A stretch of 64,000 nucleotides of DNA from NCBI GenBank assembly GCA_029990175.1, contig JARKIP010000065.1, positions 24,716,501 through 24,780,500 of the forward strand, written 5' to 3'. Position 1 is the first letter of the stretch. Each line of letters begins with the position of its first letter. The notes under the pieces were generated by a model, which was not told the origin of the DNA, searched no databases, and saw only the letters and a program-made list of their open reading frames with translations. Origin of the DNA: Petunia secreta (Eukaryota > Streptophyta > Magnoliopsida > Solanales > Solanaceae). The translations under genes and the position numbers were made by a program. Below are positions 47,129 to 57,582 of this stretch, piece after piece.

Positions 47129-48370
47129 TTATCTTTCCTTCCAAGCACATGGTTGAGGCTCCAATGGCTTGTCTTCAGTTGTACCTACACAAGAACTTTC
47201 AGAAGAAAAAGTAGAAGATGAAGAATTGTTAGAACAATTGGTGCTCTCACTCTCAATTTTTCTTTCCTCACCTCTCTTCTCTCTCAATTTTACCTCATGG
47301 TCAAGTGTAGTTGGTGGTGACAATCCACTCACATCACTTCTCAATTCCTTTCCTTTTTCCTCTCTTAAATTGTCACCGGTCACTCCCTCACTTCTTTCTA
47401 TCTTTTCTCTCTCATTTGAAGTGGAGTGACTCTCATTTTCATCATTCTTTGGCAAGACAACAAGATTTTTTGCCTCGGGTTCAAGTATAATGGGTGACTT
47501 GGCTTTATCCGCTTCCCTCAACTCCCTCATTCGCTTGTAGTCTTCCCTTACTTGCTTTGGAGTCGAAGGTCTAAGCAAATACTTCCTCCCATCATGCTTG
47601 ACCGTAAATGAATTGTTCCGGCCATCGTGAACCACACATCTATCATGTTGCCATGGTCTCCCAAATAATAGATGGCATGCTTGCATCGGGACAACATCAA
47701 ACAAGATTTTGTCTTTATAGCTTCCCATGCCAAACTCAATCAACGCTTGCTCCACCACCTTCAACTCCCCACACTCACTTAGCCATTTTAATCGATATGG
47801 GTTGGGATGTTTCAAGGTGGGTATCTTCAATTGGGAAATCAATGTTTGGCTCACTATGTTGGCACAACTTCCCGAGTCAACAATCATGGAGCAAACTACA
47901 CCCATGACTCGGCATCTAGCATGAAAGAGGTTTTCCCTTTGATCATTCTCCACCTCCTCTTCCATGAGAATGGTACTCAAACTCCTCCTAACCACCAAGA
48001 ACTTTTGAGGATCATTTTCTTCCTCTATAGCCTCTTCACAAGTAATCTCCTCATCCTCCTCATTTTCGGGCTCACTATCTTGCTCATACACCAAATTGCC
48101 TACCACAGCCATGGTTCTTTTTGTAGGACAATCTTTAGCAATATTCCCATACCCCTTACACTTATAGCATTGATTAGAAGTAGAAGTAGGATAGCTCAAG
48201 TGAGTTTTAGAATTACCTCCCATTGGTGGTGTAGACTTCTCATATGTTCTCTTCACTTCTTTGCTAGCACTTGCACCACTTGCACTTGAGAAGTTTGCAT
48301 TTGGAGTCTTCCATTCCTTTGGTTGGTTCACCGGAGTAGGATAGCTACTCTTGTAACGGTTGGACTTTTC
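47129..48370 (-). pseudogene. E6 zinc knuckle and retropepsin-like domain
   Basis: The open stretch 48331-47129 begins in mid-protein; the natural reading enters from 'SSYPTPVNQPKEW', shifted by one base from gag within an A-run near 48368. CYKCKGYGNIAKDC (residues 55-68 of the open stretch) is a CCHC knuckle with Asn in place of His. An aspartic-protease-like region follows: 'CSMIVDSGSCANIVS' with the D-S-G active site at about 152-154, ending near 'ACHLLFGRPWQHDR'. A Glu/Lys-rich linker (about 260-400) leads into the unknown C-terminal region. The retropepsin fold is inferred from DSG plus the hydrophobic LLFGRPW element. Confidence 0.85.
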
Positions 48371-49450
48371 TCCATTAAGCCATTGCTCGCTTCAATAGCG
48401 GCTTCCAATAGATCTTGGAGTGAAGGATAAGAAAGGAACCTCAATTGAGAAGCTATACCATAGCTCAAGCTATTTTTGAAACGGATCATGGCTTGCTCTT
48501 CCTCCTCGGTTTCCATATCCAATGCCATCTGGGTCTTTTTAAACTCATCATAGTACTCATGAACCGTCTTGACACCTTGCTTTAGATCATAAAGCTTCTT
48601 GAGTTGCTCTTGATGATACCTAGGAGTCACATACTTGGTATTCATGAGGTTCTTCAACTCATTCCAAGTCACATTCACATGCACACCCGCTCTCCTTCTT
48701 GTCCTCTTTGTGGACTCCTACCAAGTAGAAGCATAAGACTCAAAGGATGAAATAGCATAAGTACCTTTCTTCTCATCGGTCGTCTCATTTATGCCTCCGG
48801 ATCACAATTTCCCTTAAAGATTGGAATATTAAGCTTCACACTATTGAGATTGTTAAGATCACGACCTCCATGGTATGGCTCCGGTTGGCCTCCATAGGGG
48901 TCACCATATACACCATAATCCCTTCTAGGATTCCCTCCAACATATCCCATGGGTGGCCCTCGACCTCGGCCTCTACCCCTATCCATATTTCGACCCAATT
49001 TATTTGCCGCCTAGGTTGATAAGTAGCATCATACCCATAGGCGTCATCACCATACTCAGCTTCCTCCTCTTCTTGAGCCTCAACAACTTGCTCAAGAGGT
49101 GGAACAAATCTAACGGGTCTTCGAAGTGGGACATTTTCTTGGGGATTGCCCAAGGTGTGGGGATTGCCCACGGGTTGGGTATTGCCCAACATACACTCTT
49201 GAAGAGCTTCAACTTTCTTTTGTTCATATCTCTTGGTTACCTCGGTAAAGTGTCCGGGAGTCATAGGAGTGCTATGACTTGTGCCTTCTCCGGATTCAAT
49301 TTGGACACTCCGGGTCCTCCTCTCAATGGCCTCAACTTGGAGACTTGTGGTCACCTTCTCAAGATTTTCAATCTTTTGGCCCATGATATCCATCTTGGCA
49401 AGAAGATTAGCCAAGGCATCCTTGATAAAATCTTGACTTTCGTTAGCCAT
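48328..49450 (-). pseudogene. E6 gag
   Basis: The likely start is the ATG at 49450 (MANESQDFIKDALANLL), just 3' of TTGTAG|GTACA, a candidate splice acceptor. An N-terminal coiled coil (KMDIMGQKIENLEKV) and a short repeat GNTQPVGNPHTLGNPQ are followed by a frameshift near 49005. An Arg/Gly stretch (MDRGRGRGRGPPMGYVGG) and 'LNIPIFKGNCDPEA' come next, then a stop near 48790. The capsid-like segment 'NLMNTKYVTPRYHQEQL' to 'EAAIEASNGLM' (48684-48328) follows. Retrotransposon gag assignment rests on the ' Y..F..L.QG..TV.EY...F' pattern. At least two frameshifts and one stop. Confidence 0.8.
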
Positions 49451-50025
49451 TGTACCTACAAGAAGAGCAAACCTTAGTGAAAACACCTCACACACACCCT
49501 CACGTGTATAGCACTCGGGTCACTCATTTAGTGGTGGTGGATATTTCACTCGGACTTGAGTCCTAAAAGCTTCAAGTAGTTGGACAACAATCCTCAACTC
49601 AATCAATCAACTCAAGAGTCAAGTGTACTCCGGGGTGAGTGGAGTTAACGTGACTCGATGTACGATAAGCACTTTAAAGTAAGGACTTGAGTCAAAGGAT
49701 TTTACGGATCTTTTTGGAGTTCTACTCTCCCACTAAGGCACGAATTACCTAATAGCAATGAAGGATTAGTGCTAATTAAGTAGGAAAGTTACTTAGATAA
49801 GCACTAATTAGAGGTTAAGCAACAAAGAAATAGGAAAACCTAGGAAAAATTACCAATTCAACACCTTCAGGGCCTGGGCGGAGCGCCCTCAGTGAGGCGG
49901 AGCGCCTGCCCAAACAATCAGTTGGGGGGGGGGTCAGGCGGGTGGGGTGGAGCGCCTACTGGGTGAACCCCCTACTTCTTCAATTCCAAGCCAATTTTGG
50001 GTCCGATTTCAACGTTTTTTGCACA
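49451..50025 (-). other. E6 leader, segment left of E7
   Basis: Untranslated leader of E6. Contains a cluster of the E6 GC motif, GGGCGGAGCGCCC and variants, at 49873-49970, matching the motif in the E6 LTRs. Immediately left of E7 stands AATTC (50026-50030). Confidence 0.75.
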
Positions 50026-50030
50026 AATTC

Positions 50031-50801
50031 TGATGCAGCCCAAATTGCATCGACACCTACGCTTGGTTTGGAAGTCAAGGCATGGATGATATGAGCTCGG
50101 AGACGACTTGAAGACAATGCATTGGAGCTCAATCAAAGAGGAAACAGGGCAGAAACTAGTGCAGGAAACAGGGGAGCCAAAAGAGGGCAAAACAGGGCAG
50201 CACTTTCTGAGCTTACTGCCTGACGAGGAAGATCTGTTCTTCGCGATCGCGTGCTTGTCTGCGCGATCGCGATGAGGAGATAATTGCTCTTCGCTGTCGC
50301 GCCACTTCTCGCGCGATCGCGAGCCCCTGCAGAATTGTCCATGCGCGATCGCTATTCCATTCACGCGATCGCGATGAAGGTTTGAGGAGCAGCGACCAGA
50401 AACTAGGCAAAACTTGTAATGGGAAACTATAAATAGACCCCTTAGTCATTTATTGCATTTGAACCAACCTTGAATGTAGAATGATGAATTTCTTGAGTGA
50501 ATCTCAATGATGAACCCGTGAGCGGGCATGATTTCACTTGGTGGATTCCAAGTTGAACATCGAAACCTCTTTGATCATTCTATTTGCGAGAGCCGAGTGT
50601 CTCTTGAGGGTAGTTGCATAGTATAGGTGATCCTTGACTTCACCCGGGGTGTATCGAGACAAGTTCCTCGGTGCTACTTAGGTAAACGTTTCAAGCCTCG
50701 TCTTGCTTTTTATCTCGATATCGTCATCGATATCGCCTATCTTGTTTTAGCTTCCGCATTATCGTGTCGTTTGTCGCTGCCGCCTATTTTCCATTGCATC
50801 A
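50031..50801 (+). repeat. E7 LTR1 (771 bp)
   Basis: TGATGCAGCCC ... CATTGCATCA. Contains five exact GCGATCGC octamers (50243, 50263, 50313, 50345, 50365) within about 130 bp. It differs from LTR2 and LTR3 at several sites where those two agree (for example CTTCGCGATCG against GTTGCGATCG, and CGCTGCCGCC against CGCTTCCGCC). Confidence 0.95.
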
Positions 50802-50803
50802 GT

Positions 50804-50815
50804 TGGTATCAGAGC
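50804..50815 (+). other. E7 primer-binding site (tRNA-iMet type)
   Basis: TGGTATCAGAGC, two bases (GT) after LTR1. Pairs with the 3' end of initiator tRNA-Met. The same 14 bases in reverse complement sit between LTR2 and LTR3. Confidence 0.93.
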
Positions 50816-52080
50816 ACGGCTTCTTACGAATCCTCGGTCTTGTTCTTGTTATTGTTATTGTTATCATTGTGTTGTTTGTTCTTTAAATTTGAAGAAAAAC
50901 AAAAAAATTCAAAAACTTGAAAATCACAAAAAAATTGATAGAAATCGTTGTTTGTTGCGATTTTGATGTTGTTTGTTATTGGGGATTGTTTGTTATAATA
51001 TTCCCGTTGATTTGGTACCCTCGAAATACGATTTGAAGTCGTGAATCAAAATCTTGAAAACCAAATCTCAAAAGTTGAGAATTCACAAAATTTGATAGAA
51101 CTTGTTTTGTGTTGTGAATTCTTGGTTGTTTGGTATCGGGGATTATTCCTTATAGTTTTCCCGTCATTTTGATATCCCCATATCATCATTTGGAGTAGCG
51201 GACTGAAAATCGAACTTTGAAAATTTTGAAGTTCTTGAAAATTTGAAGAATTTACTCCAAAATTCTTGAAACAAGTTGTTTGTTCATTGTTTGCTTGATA
51301 AAACCATTGGGACTTGTTTACTTCAGTTGGAAACACCCTTTGGAAGCCTTAGAACTGAACAACAAGTTGAATTGGGGTGATTTGTGTGCCAAAAACTGAG
51401 TTTGCAGTCGAGGTTCTGGTTCTGGAACGCAGGCCTGCGCGATCGCGCCCTGCTTCACGCTATCGCGTCAATTCCACCAATTTGTTCATTGCGATCGCGC
51501 CCAACCTCACGCGATCGCGAAGGGTTCTCAATTTTCCAGAATCCTGAATTGGGATAGATTGTTCGCAAAGCGTTCGTAACAGTTTCCGCTCACCAAAACT
51601 CCAATTGTATCATCAAATATGGTGAGTTTGTAGATCACTAACCAAAAGTCATCCTATTCCGAATCCGTTTAGTGACGATTCGATCTTTGAACATTTGATC
51701 GCGTCACTTCCGGTTAGTACTTTGAGGGTAACACTTCTACCCAAATAGTACTAATTCATTGTTCGTATAGGATACTCGTGCCTAGAAGGAGAGTAGAGCT
51801 CAAAGAAGACTCGTAGTATATTTTTGGCTCAAGTGCTCACTTATAAAGCCGTTCGCCCATCGAGTCCCATCAATTCCACTCACCCCGAAGAGTGTTTGGT
51901 TCTTGTGACTTGAGTGATTATTGAGGTGGTTGTTCAACTACGAGGAAGCCTTTGAGATCAAGCTTGAGTGATCCTACAACCCACTAAACTGAGTGTACCC
52001 GAGTGACACTCCAAAGGTGAGAGAGCGAGTGAGAGTTTTTACTCTAACCTCTTTCTCTTGTTTTTACTTTTTGTAGGTAC
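50816..52080 (+). other. E7 untranslated leader
   Basis: No credible gene. Contains two similar segments around 50930-51060 and 51060-51200 ('ttgaaaatcacaaa...gatagaaatcg...gttgtttg'), a diverged duplication. Three GCGATCGC octamers lie at 51439, 51491 and 51511, matching the motif in its LTRs. Ends with TTTTTGTAG|GTAC, a candidate splice acceptor. The position corresponding to the E6 start ATG (GTACAATGGC) reads GTACGTGGCC, so the start codon is lost. Confidence 0.7.
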
Positions 52081-54194
52081 GTGGCCGGAGACGTATACGA
52101 TTCCGTTGAGGTCCCGGTAAGCACTTTGGCCTACATATTGGCCGAGGTGAGATCTTTAGACCAACGACTTGAGAGCCTTGAAAGAAAATGGACCCCGAGT
52201 GTCCAAAGGAGTACCGAAAGAGGTACTAGTGATGAAATGTTGGGCATTCCCCAACCGTTGGGCATTCCCCAACAAGTGGGCACTCCCCACAACTTGGGCA
52301 TTCCCCAAGGTAATGATGAGCTTAAAACGAAACTTGTGGTACGGAGGAGTTTGGGTTCCATGAGTCTTGGGGAGTCGGAGCATGTGCAAAGAGAGAATCT
52401 CTTCCAGGCTAGGTGTCGAGTGATGGGGCAAGTGTGCTCAATGATCATCGATTCGGGAAGTTGTGCAAACATAGTGAGTGAGACTTTGATTTCCCAATTG
52501 CAATTGCCTACTATAACACATCCACATCCCTACCGGTTACAATGGTTGAGTGAGTGTGGAGAGTTGAGGGTGGTGAAGCAAGCTTTGGTTGAGTTTGGCA
52601 TTGGAAATTACCGAGATAAGGTAATGTTCGATGTAGTTCCTATGCAAGCTTGCCATCTCTTGTTTGGAAGGCCATGGCAATATGATCGGAGCGTAGTACA
52701 TGATGGTAGGACCAACTCTTATACAGTCTTGCATGGTTCTCGGAAGTATGTACTCAAGCCCTTGACGCCCAAGCAAGTAAGTAATGACTATAGGATTATG
52801 AGGGAGTTGAAGGAAGTCTCTAAGGCCAAGTTACCCATGAAACTTGAGCCCGGAACCAACAATCTTATGGTCATGCCCTTGCGAGTTGAGAGTGAAGTAT
52901 CACCCGGACCTACAATTGGCCTTGAGCGAAAAATGAAAGAAGTGAGGGGAGAGGAAATCTCGAGTGAGAGTGAGGACATACTTTGTTGTAACCATGATTT
53001 ATCTTCTTCTCCTTCTATTTGTTTTGGCTTATGTGTAGGAACTCTTGGAGGCGAGCTTGTGGAGCCTCAACCGGTTGGTAAGGAAGAAAGACAAGAGAAT
53101 GGAGCTCTACATTGTGAGTTTCATGAAGGAGGACTTGAACAAGACACTTCAAGCGATGTGAGTACTCACGGGAGCTACTCAAAAGTAAGTGTTTCTTCAC
53201 CTTCTCATGAACATGATTCTTCCTTGTCTTGTGAAGACTCAATGCTAGTTGGTGCTTGTAATGCATTTGATGAAATGGCAACTAGTGAAGAGTCTAATGG
53301 TCAACTTGTGTTTGCGTGTGACCTAGTAGAGAGGAATGAAAAGCCACATCATGATGTGAGCCCGGTATTCAAAGAACCTCTCTCTAGTGAAAATGTGTTA
53401 GTTGAACTTACTTGTGAACCTTGTTATGACACACCACCAATTTTTGATAAAGGGGAGAGATGTGTGATCACACCCTTATTGATTTACTTGCCATTGGTGG
53501 ACTTATGTGTTGTAGTGGGGAAGGAAGTGACCTTGAGGAGTCTCTAGGGTATGAGATGGATCGATTTATTTTCGATGACTCCTCAAGTACGGATGATGAA
53601 CCTAGCTATGATACTACGCTTTTGCTTGACCATGAAATTGAGGTGCATTCTTTTGCATTCCCATTGTTTGAGAGCATTCTTAATTGTGGTGATGAGATGT
53701 ATCGAGCTAGGGTTGGGAGTGAGTTGGAACCTCCGTGGTGTGAGGGATTTGATCCCATAGACAACTCTTTGTTTGGAGCTTCGAGTGAGGTAGATGATTC
53801 TTCTAGTGACCCTACTATTGTTAGTGCGGGTTATGATGATGAAGAGGCCATTAATAATGCCTTCCTTGAGAGCTTACCTTGTGAGGGGGGTTGTCTCGAG
53901 GATGAAATTGGAGGTGAGGAGGTATCTCTTGGTGTGAGTATGAGAGCTCTTAAGAAGGGGAGTGGAATAATTGCTTCTAATTGTGATTTGATTTACCTTG
54001 CCTATTCCATCCCACATGTTAACCACACTTTGAGAATTGAGCATGCCAAAGCCATTGTGCCGCAATGTGAAAGTAATGCATTGAAAGTTTGGTATGTTGC
54101 TCACGAGCTTAGAGGTCATAGGAACTTTGATTGCTTAATCTTGAATGTTCCGTGTCCTATTGGTCTCTTTGCTTGTCATGTTGGTGAGTGCTTG
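52081..54194 (+). pseudogene. E7 coding region: coiled coil, protease-like domain and conserved unknown region (left of E8)
   Basis: Open from 52081 (GTG in place of the expected ATG) for 488 codons, then a one-base frameshift near 53458 and a second frame to the E8 insertion at 54195. N-terminal coiled coil (AEVRSLDQRLESLERKW), a short repeat LGIPQPLGIPQQVGTPH, then directly the protease-like region with MIIDSGSCANIVS (about 122-134) and HLLFGRPWQYDR. The gag core and zinc knuckle present in E6 are absent, as if deleted in frame. The conserved unknown region follows: 'PHHDVSPVFKEPLSSE', 'CYDTPPIFDKGE', 'DHTLIDLLAIGG', 'IFDDSSSTDDEPS', 'SLGVSMRALKKGSG' and 'YSIPHVNHTLR'. Confidence 0.82.
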
Positions 54195-55026
54195 TGATGC
54201 AAGCAAACCCGTGGGTTTATACCTTGCAATCGGAGACAACAATCAAGACGCGGAAACGATGAAGTAAAGATGCGGAAGCAATAAAAGTAACACGGGTAAC
54301 AAGAAATCGGGGAAGGGGGAGAACAGAAATAGAAGAAAGAATGGATAATCACAGTCAAAACATTGATTGATTATCCAAGGGAGAAAATGAAACTTGAACC
54401 TAACAAGGATTCATACTAGTGATGAAATCCATTTCGGTTCCAAGCCTAAGAAGGCATAAACGAAGCCTCGGGCTTCAAACAAGAATGGCTCGGCCAATTC
54501 TATCTCTATTCTCTCAATTCAATCTCAACTAAAAACTTTCTCCTAATGAGCTATGCTAGGAGTTTATATAGACAATAAAAGGGGCAAAATAGTAAAGTGG
54601 TCACAGGTGACCAATGAGATAAAGCCACGCAGGGCTGGAGTAGCTTATGTGTTCGGCAGCTCAGCTCGAACACGTTGTCTTCGGACGCTTGTTTGCCTCG
54701 GTCACGTTTGGACTCGAACACCCTTGCCTCGGGCACACTTGTAGCCCTTTGATCGATTCTCTGTTCGGCGTCGCTCTTCCTCGGTTCGGTTGCTTTCAGC
54801 TTCGGGCTCAAACTTGATCGTTAGTTGTGCTCGATCTCAAAGCTCCCCGAAGTCAGTGTCAGCACCGGTCACTTGTTGTCTGCTCGGTGGATTTCCAAAG
54901 TTGTTGCTCGTTGAGGCAGTCTTCGGCATCTTCCATTCCGGCCATACTTTGATCGTGGGCGCCATGTGACTCCTCGGTGGACTTGCTTGATGAATCGAAC
55001 AGGTGAGCCGGGTTCGTGTTGCATCA
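54195..55026 (-). repeat. 3' LTR of E8 (left), 832 bp
   Basis: TGATGCAAGCAAACCC ... TTCGTGTTGCATCA on the plus strand. Nearly identical to 58783-59614. Rich in CCTCGG/TTCGG words, which also recur in the E8 leader. Confidence 0.95.
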
Positions 55027-55040
55027 TCCTCCCCTTCTTG
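55027..55040 (-). other. Polypurine tract of E8
   Basis: Minus-strand 'CAAGAAGGGGAGGA' directly before the 3' LTR. The equivalent tract in E7 (60080-60093) is the same, and that in E6 (45754-45767) is a one-base variant. Confidence 0.85.
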
Positions 55041-56486
55041 AAAGGATTTCGTCCTCGAAATCAAACCGGCAAGACCTGCAACAAGGCAAAGACAAACAAA
55101 GCTTCCTACTTCGAAAGTAGGTTAGTATTTACGAGTGGAAAACACACTCTTATGGTAGAGCCAAGCATCAATAATGATCAAACAGCCTATGTCTCCGAAG
55201 GAAACAACAAGTTCTTGGCTCAAGTAGGAACTGTAACGAACACATGAGTACACGAAGAGATCAATAGGACACTTTATATGAAAGATGTGACGATCAAAGG
55301 CCCTATCACCTCTAAACTCGTAGTCATCATACCGAGCCCTAAATTCACTTTTATCACCATGGGGCTTATAGACTTCGGTATGTACTATACTCGAGGTGTG
55401 ATCAACATGTGGAATGGAGTAAGTAAAATGATTGACTCGACAACTAACATCGAATACTCCACTCCCCTTCTTAAAAGCAATCTTATTCACACCAAGAGAG
55501 AGCTTTTCACCTCCCAAATGAACTCCAAGACAATCCTTCTCTTTAGACAGACTTCCGAAGAAGGTCTCAAATAATGGATTATCTACGGGGTTAAGCCTTT
55601 CAAACCGAGGTGGTTCTCCTCGAGTCGGATGCTCATCACCATCTCCTTCGAACAGAGGGTTAGTGAAAATAAGTCCACTGCCCATCAAAGGTGCATCCGA
55701 ACCCAGGTCATCGACCACACTTGAGGAGTCATCGAATATAATCCGATCCAACTCATCCACTAAGGACTCCTCAAGGGTATCATCTTCCTCACTACAACAC
55801 ACAGATCCACCATAGGCAATAATTTCAACAAGGGTATGATCAAACAATTCATTTTCCCCTTTATCAAAGATTGGTGGTGTGTCATAACAAGGGTCACAAG
55901 TAAGGTCAACTACAACTTCATCACTGAAGAGAGATTCGATGAAGATCGAGCTCACGTCATGATGTGGCATATCAATTCTCTCAACTAGTGGTTCACATTC
56001 ACTCACAAGTTGACCATTCGAATCTACACTACTTGCAAACACATTGTAATCATACAAATCATCAACTAGCATAGAGTTTTCACATACAATTTCACAAGAC
56101 AAGGAAGTATCATGCTCACGGGAAGGAAATCGAACACTTACCTCGGAGTGACCTTCGGTTTCTCTCACTGTCTCCGAAGTCTCATAAGTAGTTTCTTCTT
56201 CGTGGAGCTCACATGAAAGATCTTCTTCACCTTGTCTATCTACTTCGGCAAATGGTTGAGGCTCCATCGGTTTGCCTCCAAGAGTTCCTGCACAAGATTT
56301 CGAACAAGTAGAAGGAGAAGATAAGAGGTTAATGTTAGAATAAGGGGTGTCCTCACTCTCATCGATTCTTTTTCCCTCTTTCTTTTCCCTCATTTTTCTT
56401 TCAAGGGCAGGTGTGGGTTTGGGTGGTGACAACTCACTCACATCACTCTTCTCAGCCTCTCCTTCTTTCCTCTCGAGAGTTGTCAC
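55041..56486 (-). pseudogene. E8 conserved unknown coding region
   Basis: A 454-codon open stretch (56486-55122) entered by a one-base frameshift from the upstream ORF within a GAAAGAAGGAGAGG run. Shared with E6 and E7: 'LSPPKPTPALERKMREKK', 'MEPQPF', 'SREHDTSLSCE', 'MPHHDVSSIFIESLFSDE', 'CYDTPPIFDKGE', 'DHTLVEIIAYGG', 'LSLGVNKIAFKKGSGVFDV', 'YSIPHVDHTSSI' and 'SQELVVSFGDI...IIDAWLYHKSVFST'. No known domain recognised. Acidic and Ser-rich in the first half, with a compact conserved block at the end. Of the three copies this is the longest uninterrupted one. Confidence 0.82.
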
Positions 56487-57582
56487 CGGTCACTCCCTTA
56501 CTCCTCTCGATCTTTTGTCTCTCATATTCGGGTGAGTTTGGTCGGGGACCAAGAATACCCATAGCTGGAGTAGGTGGACCTTTAACATCGACCCGAAGTC
56601 TAGGACTCGAAGACTCATCAACCGAGGTCTCCTCTTTTGCTGTCGAACATGGTTCCGAAGCTGGTGTCCTCGGGAACCTTGCAGGATCAAGGTTAGCAAG
56701 TCGGGCATCCAAGCTTTGAAGTTCGGCTCCGAGCCCCAATAGTTCAGCCATAACATCGGTCACGGTGACCTGAGGCTTGCTCGCCATTCGATGTCCCTTT
56801 AAGACATTAACCTTGTTAACTTCGGTCGACTCTTTTCTTGCAATTTTCCCACCACTTCTTGCGCTCATAGGACTCTTCGTTGGCACCTTTCCAAGTACAG
56901 AATTTCCTCCATTAGTGGTAGCACCACTAGAGTAACTCCCACTTCCTTTCACTCTTCCAACATTAGAAGTTTTGTTGAAAGTCGAGGAAGGAGTTTTAGC
57001 ATGGAACCTGTGAGAATTTCTCCTCGAAGAAGGTGTTCGGTAGAAACCTCCTCTACCCTCCTCGGGTCCATAACCACCAGTGCTCCTCAAGCCACCCTTT
57101 CCATAGGACTTGGAAGCATTGAATCGTGTGCCACGACTATAAGTTGCAAATCTTCCTCCTCCCATGGAACAACCTCCACCACCTCCTATCCCGAAGGACG
57201 GAGTTCTATTACTCTCTTGTGCTCCACACGAGACACCAACGGAAGAAGACATCAAATAGTTTGCTCGGTCAACTTCGTCATCGACTTCCTCGATGTCACA
57301 TTCGTCGTATTCAAGGTCATCACAATGAGAGTAAGTAGAGTCATCGTACCTCGAAGCGTCACTACCTTCGTATTCTTGACCCGAAGCAAAAGATTCTTCT
57401 CGTTCATCTTCACAGGCTTCGTAGTCTTCTTCGTCTTCGTATTCACCATAGTGACCCGCTTCGTCCTCGTAAGAGCCATAGTCCCCGGTGTCATTATAAC
57501 AATCATCACCTCCGTAGGAACCATAGTCTCCATCATCTCCACACGAATCATACCCTCCGTAGTCATCATCATCCGAAGACAT
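56452..57582 (-). CDS. E8 N-terminal module: acidic Asp/Gly/Tyr-rich ORF
   Basis: The likely start is the ATG at 57582 (MSSDDDDYGGYDSCGDDG), just after TTTATTGCAG, a candidate splice acceptor. Residues 1-100 are a strongly acidic Asp/Glu/Tyr/Gly stretch with repeated 'YGSY' and 'YEDE'. The middle (about 130-270) is basic, Gly/Ser/Arg-rich. The end contains a short coiled coil 'LLGLGAELQSLDARLANL', similar in position to the N-terminal coiled coils of E6 and E7. Then 'IERSKGVTGDNSREE' links to the shared region after a frameshift. It replaces the gag and protease modules of E6. Function unknown; the composition suggests an intrinsically disordered, possibly nucleic-acid-binding protein. Confidence 0.65.
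   Translation of the reverse strand: MSSDDDDYGGYDSCGDDGDYGSYGGDDCYNDTGDYGSYEDEAGHYGEYEDEEDYEACEDEREESFASGQEYEGSDASRYDDSTYSHCDDLEYDECDIEEVDDEVDRANYLMSSSVGVSCGAQESNRTPSFGIGGGGGCSMGGGRFATYSRGTRFNASKSYGKGGLRSTGGYGPEEGRGGFYRTPSSRRNSHRFHAKTPSSTFNKTSNVGRVKGSGSYSSGATTNGGNSVLGKVPTKSPMSARSGGKIARKESTEVNKVNVLKGHRMASKPQVTVTDVMAELLGLGAELQSLDARLANLDPARFPRTPASEPCSTAKEETSVDESSSPRLRVDVKGPPTPAMGILGPRPNSPEYERQKIERSKGVTGDNSREERRRG

Noticed and set aside
50243..51518. GCGATCGC as a cyanobacterial HIP1 element or bacterial contamination
   Set aside because: The octamers lie within a retrotransposon LTR and leader with an iMet primer site, and mutated copies occur in LTR2 and LTR3. The resemblance to HIP1 is coincidental.
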